From Comamonadaceae bacterium (GTDB lineage Bacteria; Pseudomonadota; Gammaproteobacteria; Burkholderiales; Burkholderiaceae_C), in contig CANGPN010000013.1 in assembly GCA_947456305.1 (NCBI GenBank), forward strand, positions 1-59,836: a stretch of DNA of 59,836 nt. The letters are read 5' to 3'. Each line of letters begins with the position of its first letter. Within the stretch, counting starts at the first letter, position 1. The position numbers and the translations under genes were made by a program. Below the pieces are notes generated by a model, which had not been told where the DNA came from, searched no databases, and worked only from the letters and a program-made list of their open reading frames with translations. Positions 1 to 9,101 of the stretch are shown piece after piece.

Positions 1-112
1 ACTCACCCGTTCGCCACTCGCCACCAGGGTTGCCCCCGTGCTGCCGTTCGACTTGCATGTGTAAAGCATTCCGCCAGCGTTCAATCTGAGCCAGGATCAA
101 ACTCTATAGTTC
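1..112 (-). rRNA. 16S ribosomal RNA, 5' end (partial)
   Basis: Reverse-complemented, this stretch gives the conserved 5' end of bacterial 16S rRNA, including the universal AGAGTTTGATCCTGGCTCAG block (rc of positions 86-105), then ATTGAACGCTGGCGG and the CACATGCAAGTCGAACGG block. The mature 5' end is placed near 112 by alignment with the known distance of that block from nucleotide 1. The gene runs off the left edge. Its sequence is of betaproteobacterial (Burkholderiales) type. Confidence 0.97.
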
Positions 113-268
113 GATCTTGATAGTTTTTTGCCTCTTTCGAAGCTACTCATTAAAAACGGAATTGAAGTGAACTTCACTTCTATCTTCATGAGCGTTTTAA
201 GTCTTGCGACTTGGTTACTAGAACCTTGGCAATCACCTTAAAACGCCCACGCTTATCGGCTGTAATTT

Positions 269-279
269 GTTAATGAACT
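269..279 (-). promoter_or_regulatory. boxA-like antitermination element in rrn leader
   Basis: The minus strand reads GTTCATTAACA, close to the boxA consensus TGCTCTTTAACA. It lies between the rrn promoter (324-353) and the 16S 5' end, where NusB/S10-dependent antitermination sites sit in rRNA leaders. The leader also has a strong inverted repeat near 163-181 (GAAGTG/CACTTC), a possible processing stem. The assignment rests on motif and position only. Confidence 0.5.
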
Positions 280-323
280 GATGATTTTTTCATCTGCTAC
301 CACTTCGATCAGCGGAGCCTTCG

Positions 324-353
324 ATTATGACACGATTTTTAATGTCCTGTCAA
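324..353 (-). promoter_or_regulatory. Probable rRNA operon promoter
   Basis: On the minus strand a perfect -35 TTGACA (rc of 348-353) is followed after 18 nt by -10 CATAAT (rc of 324-329). This is a strong sigma-70-type promoter aimed at the 16S gene about 210 nt downstream. The region from 113 to 692 holds no convincing gene. It contains the rrn leader, this promoter and the upstream region shared with the divergent uup gene; a second possible -10 (TATAGT) lies near 417-422. Confidence 0.75.
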
Positions 354-692
354 CTTCTGGGGTTTCTCTGCTTTTGGGAGGCTTTTTCGAAGCACTTTTC
401 AAAAGCTGAGCCCGCTACTATAGCGCACTTTTCGTGGTTTGGCACCTGCCATCTGAAATTATTTGCTCTTAACAAGCCTTGTGAGTAGCTAACTCCTTGT
501 CAACATTGAGGATTTGCACTCTAAAAAATTTTGCATTTGGCGCAGTCCAAGCCTGTATTCAAGCTCTCAAAGGCATTTTTTTGCTTGGGAACAACGTCTT
601 TTGTCGGTTTCCGACTGCATTTTTTAAGCAAATCTCGGTCAAGTCAATCATGAATACCTCTTGCATAAACCACCTGGTCTGATAATCCTTGC

Positions 693-2582
693 ATGGCTCT
701 CATCACATTGCAGTCAGCACAGCTGGCATTCGGCGACGTTCCCCTGCTCGATCGCACCTCTTTATCAATAGAAACCTCAGAACGTATTGGCCTGATAGGC
801 CGAAACGGTACAGGCAAATCCTCGCTACTCAAGATACTCGCTGGAAAAGAGCATCTGGATGACGGCGTGATTCAGTTTCAGCAGAACCTGAACTTGGCTT
901 ACGTTGCGCAAGAGCCTGTTTTGAATCCAGAAGTCACTGTTTTCGAAGCCGTGAGCGAGGGGTTGGCCGGTTTAAAAGCCGTACTTGATCAATATGTCTC
1001 GGGCATCGGCGACTTGGACAGCTTGCAAAACACCATTGAATTGCAAGACGGATGGAACTGGGAACAACGCGTCACTGAAAGCTTGCAACGTTTGCACCTT
1101 GACGGCAACGCCTTGATTTCCAGCCTCTCCGGCGGCATGCGCAAACGCGTGGCACTGGGCCAAGCACTGGTGACTATGCCGGACATGTTGCTGCTGGACG
1201 AGCCCACCAACCACTTGGATCTGGACAGCATTCAGTGGCTGGAAGACCTGCTCATCGAGTTCAAGGGCAGCATGGTGGTCATCACTCACGACAGAACGTT
1301 TTTAGATCGCGTGTCCACCCGCATCGTCGAACTGGATCGCGGCCACTTGTATTCGTACCAAGGCAATTTTCAGCAGTACTTGATCACAAAAGAGGCTGAA
1401 CTGGCTGCTGAAGCCGTGACTCAGGCCAAAGCCGACAAACTGTTGGCGCAAGAAGAAGTCTGGGTGCGCAGAGGCGTTGAAGCCAGACGCACCCGATCTG
1501 TCGCGCGGATTGCGCGGCTGGAGAAACTGCGTTCCGCCAGGCAAGCCAGACGCAACACCATGGGTCAGGTCAAAGCCAGTGTGGATGCAGGTTTGCCGAG
1601 CGGAAAAATCGTGGCAGAACTCACAGATGTGTCACTGTCCTATGGCGCCAAACAGATCGTAAGCGGTTTTAGCGCCACCATTTTGCGTGGTGACAAGGTG
1701 GGTTTGATCGGGCCAAACGGCGCAGGAAAAACCACTTTGCTGAAGCTGATCCTGGGTGAGTTACTGCCCGACAGCGGGAAAGTACGTCAAGGGGCTAACC
1801 TGCAAGTGGCTTATTTCGACCAAATGCGCAATGCACTGGACCTGAACGCCACGCTGGAAGATTTCATCAGTCCGGGCAGTGAATGGATTGAGATTGGCAA
1901 CCAGCGCCAGCACGTGAAAAGCTATTTGGGCGATTTCCTGTTTTCACCCGCCCGCGCCAACTCGCCGGTACGAAGCTTGTCGGGCGGTGAACGTAACCGC
2001 TTGTTGCTGGCGCGATTGTTCGCACGGCCTGCCAATGTGCTGGTGCTGGACGAACCGACCAACGATTTAGACATAGACACATTGGAACTGCTCGAAGAGT
2101 TGCTGCAAAACTACGACGGTACGGTGTTTCTGGTCAGCCACGACCGTGCATTTTTGGACAACGTGGTCACCAGCACCATCGCCTTTGAGGGCGATGCAAA
2201 GTGGCGCGAATACGAGGGCGGCGTGCAAGATTGGTTGACTCAATCCAACCGCTCCAAGGCGTGGGCCGCGCAAGCGAATGCAGCCACTAAAGCCAGCGAA
2301 GCCGCTGCCAAGCCAACCGCCTCAGCTTCAACCTCCGGCAAACCAGCACCCGCCAAAAAACTCAGCTTCAAAGAACAACGCGAATACGACAGCTTGCCCG
2401 GTTTGATCGAACAACTCGAAGCAGAACAAGCCAAGCTCAACCGGTTACTGGCTGACGGCAGCATGTATGTGAGTGAGCCTAAAAAAGCGGCCGACATGGC
2501 GGTGCGCATCACGCAAATAGACGATGAAATGTTGACGGCCATGGAGCGCTGGGAATTACTGGGGCAACGGGTGTCGGTGTGA
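693..2582 (+). CDS. uup: ABC-F family ATPase Uup
   Basis: Soluble twin-ATPase ABC-F protein of 629 residues, close to the usual Uup length. The first nucleotide-binding domain has Walker A GRNGTGKS (about residues 36-43), signature LSGG (145-148) and Walker B LLLDEPTNHLD (166-176). The second has GPNGAGKT (about 340-347), LSGGE (429-433) and VLDEPTNDLD. A charged linker (about 235-295) joins them. A C-terminal coiled coil (about 555-629), preceded by an Ala/Ser/Pro-rich tether, is the Uup hallmark that separates it from EttA. Family members act on ribosomes or branched DNA and influence transposon excision. It is divergent from the rRNA operon, and its stop overlaps the next start in GTGA. 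Confidence 0.9.
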   Translation: MALITLQSAQLAFGDVPLLDRTSLSIETSERIGLIGRNGTGKSSLLKILAGKEHLDDGVIQFQQNLNLAYVAQEPVLNPEVTVFEAVSEGLAGLKAVLDQYVSGIGDLDSLQNTIELQDGWNWEQRVTESLQRLHLDGNALISSLSGGMRKRVALGQALVTMPDMLLLDEPTNHLDLDSIQWLEDLLIEFKGSMVVITHDRTFLDRVSTRIVELDRGHLYSYQGNFQQYLITKEAELAAEAVTQAKADKLLAQEEVWVRRGVEARRTRSVARIARLEKLRSARQARRNTMGQVKASVDAGLPSGKIVAELTDVSLSYGAKQIVSGFSATILRGDKVGLIGPNGAGKTTLLKLILGELLPDSGKVRQGANLQVAYFDQMRNALDLNATLEDFISPGSEWIEIGNQRQHVKSYLGDFLFSPARANSPVRSLSGGERNRLLLARLFARPANVLVLDEPTNDLDIDTLELLEELLQNYDGTVFLVSHDRAFLDNVVTSTIAFEGDAKWREYEGGVQDWLTQSNRSKAWAAQANAATKASEAAAKPTASASTSGKPAPAKKLSFKEQREYDSLPGLIEQLEAEQAKLNRLLADGSMYVSEPKKAADMAVRITQIDDEMLTAMERWELLGQRVSV

Positions 2583-3442
2583 AACAACGCCCCTTCGCCC
2601 AAGTTGATGTCTTCACCGCCACGCCTTATGTAGGCAACCCGGTCGCGGTGGTACTGGATGGAACCGGTTTGTCCACGCAGCAAATGCAATCGTTCACCAA
2701 TTGGACCAACTTGTCGGAAGCCACGTTTGTGTTGCCACCCGCCCACCCGCAAGCCGACTATGCACTGCGCATTTTTTGTCCCGGGCGTGAATTACCGTTT
2801 GCCGGCCATCCCACTTTAGGCAGTTGCCACGCCTGGCTGCAAGCAGGCGGCAAACCCAAAGGCGAACATGTGGTGCAAGAGTGCGAAGTCGGGCTGGTGC
2901 AGATTCGGCAGGACGGAAAACGTTTGGCGTTTGCCGCGCCGCCACTCAGACGCAGCGGGCCGCTGGCGGAAGATGATGTGCAGTTGATCGCACGCGGCCT
3001 AGGTGTTGGGCGTTCAGAGATTCTTCATCACGCATGGTGCGACAACGGCCCGGGCTGGCGTGCGGTCATGCTGGGCTCGGCCGAGCAGGTGCTGTCACTC
3101 CACCCCGATGCCGAGGTGTTGAAAGGCTTGGACATAGGCGTGGTAGGTCCGCGCGGCAAAGTCGGCGTGGTCGGCGCAATAGAGCATGAAGATGAGTTTT
3201 TCGAGGTGCGTGCCTTTTTCCCTGGCAACCAAAGTTTGACCGAAGACCCGGTTACCGGCAGTTTGAATGCCGCATTGGGTCAATGGCTGATTGGTGCTGG
3301 ATTGGCGCCGGGCCAATACATCGCCAGACAAGGCACGGCGCTGGGTCGCGCCGGGCGGGTTCATGTGTCTAAGGATGCACAAGGACAAGTCTGGGTGGGC
3401 GGCGACTCCGTGGTGTGTGTCCAAGGACAGGTGCTGATTTGA
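2579..3442 (+). CDS. PhzF family epimerase/isomerase
   Basis: 287-residue protein of the PhzF superfamily (diaminopimelate epimerase fold, two similar halves). The N-terminal block has the family's catalytic glutamate in NWTNLSEATF (Glu about 47), followed by FAGHPTLGS (about 75-84). The second half carries EDPVTGSLNAALG (about 222-234), equivalent to the second substrate-binding loop. The GTG start overlaps the uup stop by 4 nt (GTGA), implying translational coupling. True phenazine operons are absent here, so phenazine synthesis should not be inferred. Family members isomerise small acids by proton transfer; the substrate is unknown. Confidence 0.85.
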   Translation: MKQRPFAQVDVFTATPYVGNPVAVVLDGTGLSTQQMQSFTNWTNLSEATFVLPPAHPQADYALRIFCPGRELPFAGHPTLGSCHAWLQAGGKPKGEHVVQECEVGLVQIRQDGKRLAFAAPPLRRSGPLAEDDVQLIARGLGVGRSEILHHAWCDNGPGWRAVMLGSAEQVLSLHPDAEVLKGLDIGVVGPRGKVGVVGAIEHEDEFFEVRAFFPGNQSLTEDPVTGSLNAALGQWLIGAGLAPGQYIARQGTALGRAGRVHVSKDAQGQVWVGGDSVVCVQGQVLI

Positions 3443-3496
3443 AACGGTCCCCGGCGTGACCGGTTCAACAGCTAATGTTTGTCACAATCTTGGCCC

Positions 3497-4168
3497 ATGG
3501 GAAATTTATATTTAGTACGCCACGGTCAGGCCTCTTTCGGTGCCGATGATTACGACCAACTGTCTGCCTTAGGTCATCAACAAAGCCTGCGTTTGGGCGA
3601 ATACTGGCGCGAGCGCGGCATGAAGTTTGAAGCGGTCATCACCGGCAGCCTGAAGCGGCACCGCCAGACCTGGAAAGGCATTCAACAAGGCTTGCAAGAC
3701 ACGCAGTTACAAGCTTTGGTATGGCCCGGTTTGAACGAGTACGACAGCGAGGCGGTGATTCACTGCATACACCCCGAGCCGCTGGCAAAACCCAACACGC
3801 CCGAGTTGTACAAGCACCATTTCGGTTTGTTGCGCAAAGGCTTGCAGGAATGGATGCACGGGCGCACGCAACCTGCGGGCATGCCGACTTTCAAGGATTT
3901 TGTACAAGGCATCAGCGACGCATTGGCACATGTGAGGCAACACCACAGCGGCAATGTGCTGGTGGTCTCCAGCGGCGGCCCTGTCTCCACAGCTGTCGGT
4001 ACTTTGCTTGGCACGCCGCCCGAGAGCATGATCGAATTGAACATGCGCATGCGCAACACCGCCGTCAGCGAGTGCGTCTACAACATCAAACGCGCTACGC
4101 TGGTCAGTTTCAACACGCTGAACCACTTGGATACAAAGCCTTTCAGCGACTGGGTGACGTTCACCTGA
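3497..4168 (+). CDS. Histidine phosphatase superfamily protein (phosphoglycerate mutase-like)
   Basis: About 223 residues. The N terminus has LYLVRHGQASFG, with the RHG phosphohistidine motif at residues 8-10, typical of the PGAM/SixA/CobC superfamily. The later signature usually reading THGG is VSSGGPVS here, so the second catalytic His appears replaced by Ser. The ATG at 3497 is chosen because RHG then lies at the usual distance from the start; an in-frame TTG at 3479 would add six residues. It is downstream of the PhzF-like gene and convergent with the creatininase-family gene. Substrate unknown. Confidence 0.8.
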   Translation: MGNLYLVRHGQASFGADDYDQLSALGHQQSLRLGEYWRERGMKFEAVITGSLKRHRQTWKGIQQGLQDTQLQALVWPGLNEYDSEAVIHCIHPEPLAKPNTPELYKHHFGLLRKGLQEWMHGRTQPAGMPTFKDFVQGISDALAHVRQHHSGNVLVVSSGGPVSTAVGTLLGTPPESMIELNMRMRNTAVSECVYNIKRATLVSFNTLNHLDTKPFSDWVTFT

Positions 4169-4308
4169 AGCTTTTTTGAACAAGACTGAAAGTAGACGCA
4201 TTAAGCGCTCAGGTTGATCAAAGGCCAGCGTGGTGCGCTCAAGCTAACACCCCCATAGCATTTACAGCTAAGCCTGATAAAGGGCCACCGTTTAGCGGCG
4301 TTAAAGTT

Positions 4309-5112
4309 TTATATCAGCGGCTCAAACTGAACCAGTTCTTGCAACAACTTAGCCAGTTGCACACCTGCTGCATCCAGTAAAGCCTTGCCTTTGTCAGCTG
4401 TGGCCAACGCGGCGTTACCCGCCGCGCCATGCGGGTTGTAGTCTTGCATATGCCAGCCAAGTTTGGCGCTTTTGCCATCTCCCAGCAAGGCAAAGCGGGC
4501 GGCACGGTCTTCAGAGGCAGAGACGAAATGCTGAGCCTCATCCATGCGTACTTTGTGCGGCGCAATCGCCAGCATCAAGGAGGTTTCGATGTCGCCGCCG
4601 TGCACGCCGAAGCGGTGTTCGTGTTCTCCAAATGCGTCCCATGCGGGACCCAAAGGCAATTGGTACCAATGGCTGGAAAACACGGTGAGGCCGCAATGAC
4701 CTCGCAACTCGCGCGCGACCACATCCATCAATCCGGCGTTACCGCCATGCGCATTGAATATCAACAATTTTTTGATGCCGGTGCGGGCCACGCCTTCGCC
4801 GATATCACACCATTGAGAAATGAGGTGCGCCGGCGACAGACTGAGCGTGCCGTCATAAGCCAAGTGCTCGCTGCTCAAACCCACGCTTTGGGTGGGCAAC
4901 ACCAGCACCGGGTCGCTGGGCTGCAAATGCGCCAGCGAAGCAGCCACCATGGCGTTGACCAAATCGGTGTCCACCGACAAAGGCAAATGCGGACCGTGTT
5001 GCTCTGTTGCACCCAAAGGCAAAACCGCCACGGTGTGTTGCGGGTCGAGTTCAGAAAAATCGGTGCTGACGCAATCAGCCCAGTAACGCGGTAATTCCTT
5101 CATAAACGCCAT
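4309..5112 (-). CDS. Creatininase family protein
   Basis: 267-residue member of the creatininase/creatinine amidohydrolase family. The N-terminal block PLGATEQHGPHLPLSVDTD (about residues 32-50) holds the metal-binding Glu, His and Asp. A second metal/substrate block is FNAHGGN (about 119-125). A loop with VHGGDIETSLML follows and contains the conserved Glu. The family covers Zn/Mn-dependent hydrolases of cyclic amides, FAPy deformylases and the mycofactocin peptidase MftE, so the substrate cannot be set from this sequence. Its start lies just upstream of the divergent DsbD-like gene, leaving almost no intergenic space. Nothing in 4169-4308 looks like a gene. Confidence 0.85.
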   Translation of the reverse strand: MAFMKELPRYWADCVSTDFSELDPQHTVAVLPLGATEQHGPHLPLSVDTDLVNAMVAASLAHLQPSDPVLVLPTQSVGLSSEHLAYDGTLSLSPAHLISQWCDIGEGVARTGIKKLLIFNAHGGNAGLMDVVARELRGHCGLTVFSSHWYQLPLGPAWDAFGEHEHRFGVHGGDIETSLMLAIAPHKVRMDEAQHFVSASEDRAARFALLGDGKSAKLGWHMQDYNPHGAAGNAALATADKGKALLDAAGVQLAKLLQELVQFEPLI

Positions 5113-5130
5113 CTTAAGCGCTTGGGTAAC

Positions 5131-7281
5131 ATGGACCGCATGCTTATTGTGAAGACCATGACCTATCTCTTGTCAGCGCTGGCTTTGCTGATGAGCAGCG
5201 CCGCCGTTCAAGCGCAACTCCCCGCCTCTGCCGTTGTGACCACGCCGCAAGTGCGCGCCGAATTGGTGGCGCACGCGCCGCAAGGCGTGCAAGTTGGGCA
5301 AGCTTTTTGGCTGGGTTTGCAATTGCAACATCAGCCTGGTTGGCATACCTATTGGCGCAACCCAGGTGACAGCGGCCTGGCCACCCAACTCAGCTGGCAA
5401 CTGCCCGCCGGTTTGCAAGCCGGTGAGACGCTATGGCCGATACCGCGCATGATTCCTGTCGTCGACATGGTGAACCACGGTTTTGAAGACACGGTTTTGT
5501 TGGCTGTGCCCGTTCAAATCAGCAAGTCTTTCAAACCCGGCACCACCGACATCAAGTTGCAAGCTGATTGGCTGGTATGCAAACAAGAATGCATTCCACA
5601 AACCGGCCAGTTTGTACTGAAGCTGCCGGCGGCTGCCAGCATCGCCAACCACGGCCTGGCGTTTGAGCAATTGTTGGATGCGCAGCCCTCAGCGTTGTCG
5701 CCCGCCACACAAAACGCCACTTTCAATTCGCAAGGGCTGGCGTTGCAAATAAGCGGCTTGCCGCCAGAAATACACGGCCATGCGCTGAAAGCCTTTGCCG
5801 AATCGCCAGAGTTGCTGGCCAGCGGACTGGGCATGCAAAACGGCGGCGTTTGGAACAACGGTGTCTGGCAACTGACTGCGCCGCTCAACCGCATGCGCAG
5901 CACAGAGCCCCAAACCATCGGCCTGCTGCTGGTAGATGACAGCGTGTCGCCGCACAAGTCATGGCGTGTGCAATTGCATATTCAAGGCCAATGGCCAAGC
6001 TATGTGGCTGCTCCTGCAGTCACTTCCGCAGCTACAGCTGAGGTGCCTGCCCAAGCTTCCATCGCCGGTCTGATCAGCGCATTGATAGGTGCGTTTATCG
6101 GCGGCTTGCTGCTCAACCTGATGCCTTGTGTGCTGCCGGTGCTGGCCATCAAAGTGCTGTCGCTCAGCAAAGCGTCCATCAGCACCGTGCAGCGGCGCAG
6201 CATAGGTACGGCTTACGCGGCGGGGGTGTTGCTCAGCATGTTGTCGCTGGCCTTGTTGGTCATGGGCTTGCGCGCCGCCGGATCGCAATTGGGCTGGGGG
6301 TTTCAGTTGCAGTCGCCTTGGCTGGTGGCGGCTTTGTCGCTGCTGTTCACCTTGATCGCGCTGAATTTATTTGGCGTGATTGAAATGCGCGGCAACTGGA
6401 CCAGCGGCTTGGCTGCGCAAATGGCGCGTCACCCGCTGGCCGATGCATTTCTCTCAGGCGTGCTGGCTGTGGTGGTGGCCGCACCTTGCACTGCGCCATT
6501 CATGGGCGCGTCTGTCGGCGTGGCCTTCACTTTGCCGACCTGGCAAGGCATGTTGATATTTGTCAGCTTAGGCAGCGGACTGGCACTGCCGTTTGCCCTG
6601 AGCGCATGGTTACCCGCCACAGCGCGCTGGTTGCCGCGCCCCGGCGCCTGGATGCAAGTGTTGCGGCAAGTGCTGGCGTTTCCCATGTTGCTCACCGTTG
6701 TCTGGCTGCTCTGGGTGTTTGCCAAACAAACCAGCACAGATGCCGCCTCGGTGTTGCTGGCCGCGCTGGCTTTGCTCAGCGGCTTGGTCTGGTCGATGGG
6801 TTTGTCCGGCCGCTTGGTCATCGTGGTACGCGTATTGTTTGCAGCGAGTCTGGCGGGCTTGCTTTGGCTGGCGCAACCGGTGTTGCAGGCTTCAGTCAAC
6901 ACTGACAGCTCCGCTTCAATCAGCGACAAGCGCTGGCAAGCTTGGTCAGAAACGCGGGTCAACCAGGCATTGCAAGCCAGTCAACCGGTGTTCATCGACT
7001 TCACCGCCGCTTGGTGTGTGACTTGTCAGGTGAACAAACAAACCACATTGCGCGACGCGCGCGTGTTGCAAGCATTTGCAGACAACAACGTGCTGCTGTT
7101 GCAAGCTGATTGGACCCGGCGCGACCCGGCCATCAGTCAGGCATTGACGGTATTGGGTCGCAGCGGTGTGCCGGTGTATGTGCTGCAAGCGCCGGGCAAG
7201 CCGCCGCAGGTGTTGTCAGAGTTGCTCACGCCGGATTTGGTGTTGCAGGCGCTTCAAAAATTGGGGTCAGGTTCCAATTAA
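5131..7281 (+). CDS. Protein-disulfide reductase, DsbD/ScsB type
   Basis: Inner-membrane thiol-electron transporter of about 716 residues. After a signal peptide (cleaved near AVQAQ) comes a periplasmic beta domain of the ScsB/DsbD-like type, containing W-H-T-Y-W-R-N-P and a paired-Cys segment (LVCKQECIPQTG). The membrane domain has about eight helices with the paired motifs NLMPCVLPV and APCTAPFMG, whose cysteines pass electrons across the membrane. The C-terminal thioredoxin domain has WCVTC. It probably moves reducing power from cytoplasmic thioredoxin to periplasmic substrates. The ATG at 5131 or 5140 is preferred over an upstream TTG. The last six codons and the stop coincide with the left end of a dispersed repeat. 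Confidence 0.88.
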   Translation: MDRMLIVKTMTYLLSALALLMSSAAVQAQLPASAVVTTPQVRAELVAHAPQGVQVGQAFWLGLQLQHQPGWHTYWRNPGDSGLATQLSWQLPAGLQAGETLWPIPRMIPVVDMVNHGFEDTVLLAVPVQISKSFKPGTTDIKLQADWLVCKQECIPQTGQFVLKLPAAASIANHGLAFEQLLDAQPSALSPATQNATFNSQGLALQISGLPPEIHGHALKAFAESPELLASGLGMQNGGVWNNGVWQLTAPLNRMRSTEPQTIGLLLVDDSVSPHKSWRVQLHIQGQWPSYVAAPAVTSAATAEVPAQASIAGLISALIGAFIGGLLLNLMPCVLPVLAIKVLSLSKASISTVQRRSIGTAYAAGVLLSMLSLALLVMGLRAAGSQLGWGFQLQSPWLVAALSLLFTLIALNLFGVIEMRGNWTSGLAAQMARHPLADAFLSGVLAVVVAAPCTAPFMGASVGVAFTLPTWQGMLIFVSLGSGLALPFALSAWLPATARWLPRPGAWMQVLRQVLAFPMLLTVVWLLWVFAKQTSTDAASVLLAALALLSGLVWSMGLSGRLVIVVRVLFAASLAGLLWLAQPVLQASVNTDSSASISDKRWQAWSETRVNQALQASQPVFIDFTAAWCVTCQVNKQTTLRDARVLQAFADNNVLLLQADWTRRDPAISQALTVLGRSGVPVYVLQAPGKPPQVLSELLTPDLVLQALQKLGSGSN

Positions 7282-7598
7282 TTCACGCCACGGCGGCTTG
7301 GTCGCCATGTCGTTGATCCGCTCGACGTATTTCTCCAACAGCATTTGTGTTTCACAAAGTGTGTATCTGCAAACGCATTTCTGCGGCTCGATAACTGATA
7401 CAGCCACCATAAAAGCAAACGTTCTAAAACAGTTACATCACTTCAGGCCGGCCCGGAGGGGGTGTTTTTTTCCAGCGAAAGCGCAGAAAAAATGCACACC
7501 GGATGGGCCGGCCAAGCGTGTCTTCATTCAACGCGAGCACAAATGCCAACCAACTCCGGATGGTTTGGCCAAAGCATGACTTTTCAGAACCGCAGAAA
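7259..7598 (+). repeat. Dispersed intergenic repeat, copy 1
   Basis: Two blocks recur in inverted orientation at 24341-24532. Block 1 (7259-7285) is a 27-nt identity with 24506-24532, built around AATTGG...CCAATT. Block 2 (7454-7598) matches 24341-24477 at high identity. It contains two internal copies of CCGGATGGnnnGGCCAA about 57 nt apart (from 7499 and 7556), plus a GGAGGGGGTGTTTTTTTCCAG run. The spacer between blocks is 168 nt here and 28 nt in copy 2. The element overlaps the 3' end of the DsbD-like gene and forms most of the hemE upstream region. No transposase is encoded. The GGGGTCAG end resembles sequences near REP-associated transposases, but that is only a resemblance. Confidence 0.8.
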
Positions 7599-7659
7599 AG
7601 CCATCCCCATGAGGACAACACCCGAGAAAAGTGTCAATTTACCCTGTCACAATATCTGT

Positions 7660-8772
7660 ATGACTACCCCACTACTCAACGACAGCTTCCTCAAAGCCTG
7701 CCTGCGTCAGGCCACAACCCACACCCCCGTCTGGCTGATGCGCCAGGCCGGCAGATACCTGCCCGAATACTGCGCCACCCGAGCCAAAGCCGGCAGCTTC
7801 ATGGGCCTGGCCACCAACGTGGATTACGCCACTGAAGTCACGCTGCAACCACTGGACCGTTACGCGCTGGATGCGGCGATTTTGTTTTCCGACATCCTCA
7901 CCGTGCCCGACGCCATGGGCTTGGGCTTGAGTTTTGCCCAAGGCGAAGGCCCGAAGTTTGAGAAAGTCGTGCGCGACGAAGCCGCCGTGGCCGCCCTGGC
8001 CGTGCCGGACATGCACAAGCTGCAATATGTGTTTGACGCGGTCACCTCCATCCGCAAAGCCTTGAACGGCCGGGTGCCACTCATCGGTTTTTCCGGCAGC
8101 CCGTGGACGCTGGCCTGTTACATGGTTGAAGGCGGCGGCTCTGACGATTACCGCCTGGTCAAATCGCTGATGTATAGCCGCCCGGACCTGATGCACCGCA
8201 TTCTGGCGATCAACGCAGACTCGGTCGCCGCTTATTTAAATGCACAAATTGATGCCGGTGCTCAGGCTGTGATGGTGTTTGACAGCTGGGGCGGCGTGCT
8301 GGCCGACGGCGCTTTCCAACAATTCAGTCTGGCTTACACCGAGCGCGTGCTGGCCCAAGTCAAACGCAGCCACGATGGAAACATCATCCCGCGCATCGTG
8401 TTCACCAAAGGCGGAGGTTTGTGGCTGCCCGAAATGAAGCATTTGGATTGCGAGGTGCTGGGTCTGGACTGGACCACGAATCTGGGCACCGCGCGCCAGT
8501 TGGTCGGCGGCGAGATAGGCGGCCCGGGCAAAGCCTTGCAAGGCAATATCGACCCGAACATTTTGTTTGCCCCCCCTGAGAACATCGCCGCCGAAGTGCA
8601 TCGGGTGCTGGACAGCTTCGGCAAGCCGCATACCGACACATCCACCACCGGCCCGACGCACATTTTTAACCTGGGCCATGGCATCAGCCAGTTCACCCCG
8701 CCGGAGCACGTCAGCGCGTTGGTGGATGCAGTACACAGCCACTCTAAAGCCCAGAGAAAACTGACAACTTGA
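7660..8772 (+). CDS. hemE: Uroporphyrinogen decarboxylase
   Basis: 370 residues, the usual length for HemE, which converts uroporphyrinogen III to coproporphyrinogen III by four decarboxylations in haem synthesis. The N-terminal signature [13 protein letters not shown] (about 24-36) contains the substrate-carboxylate-binding arginines. The second signature, [19 protein letters not shown], is near residues 142-160. The invariant Asp of the active site lies in FSDILT. The ATG at 7660 is chosen because conservation begins there ([14 protein letters not shown]); the frame extends upstream only through repeat sequence. The dispersed repeat ends about 60 nt before the start, so its promoter lies in or next to the repeat. 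Confidence 0.95.
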   Translation: MTTPLLNDSFLKACLRQATTHTPVWLMRQAGRYLPEYCATRAKAGSFMGLATNVDYATEVTLQPLDRYALDAAILFSDILTVPDAMGLGLSFAQGEGPKFEKVVRDEAAVAALAVPDMHKLQYVFDAVTSIRKALNGRVPLIGFSGSPWTLACYMVEGGGSDDYRLVKSLMYSRPDLMHRILAINADSVAAYLNAQIDAGAQAVMVFDSWGGVLADGAFQQFSLAYTERVLAQVKRSHDGNIIPRIVFTKGGGLWLPEMKHLDCEVLGLDWTTNLGTARQLVGGEIGGPGKALQGNIDPNILFAPPENIAAEVHRVLDSFGKPHTDTSTTGPTHIFNLGHGISQFTPPEHVSALVDAVHSHSKAQRKLTT

Positions 8773-9101
8773 CAGCGCAATTCCCTTTTCCAGTTGTCAT
8801 GATGGCAAACTTATGCACAAAAATTCAGCTTCCCCTAAACCAACGGCTTACATGTTGAAATTATTTGTAATAGCGGCAGTTCATTTGTAAGTTGTTGATT
8901 TTGAACAAATCAAAGGGCTGCCGAATTTTCGGGCATTGTGTTCAAAGCCTTGATTTATCGGGCTTTCAGCCCCAGTCAGACAAGCTGTCAACAAAGTTAT
9001 CCACAGAAATTCTGGATGATTCTTAAAATCCTTGTCAATCAACTACTTAGGGCAATGAATGAAGTTTCTCCTCAATAATGCTACGCAACTGAGGGCTTGA
9101 C
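8773..9101 (+). promoter_or_regulatory. priA upstream region with consensus DnaA box and hairpins
   Basis: This 329-nt stretch has no convincing gene. It holds a perfect DnaA-box consensus TTATCCACA at 8997-9005, about 97 nt before the priA start. It also has an inverted repeat TTGATTT-5nt-AAATCAA (8895-8913) and a short hairpin GGGCT-ttc-AGCCC (8960-8972). Two very short open frames near 8800-8890 lack support. The box suggests DnaA control of priA, but one box is not proof. Confidence 0.5.

Noticed and set aside
497..682. 61-residue frame in the uup upstream region
   Set aside because: No ribosome site or family features; lies in the region carrying rrn and uup promoters.
2579..3442. Phenazine biosynthesis cluster
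   Set aside because: Only a PhzF-superfamily gene is present; no phzABCDEG homologues.
8818..8890. Very short peptide frames upstream of priA
   Set aside because: 19-25 residues with no ribosome site or hydrophobic pattern; not distinguishable from chance.
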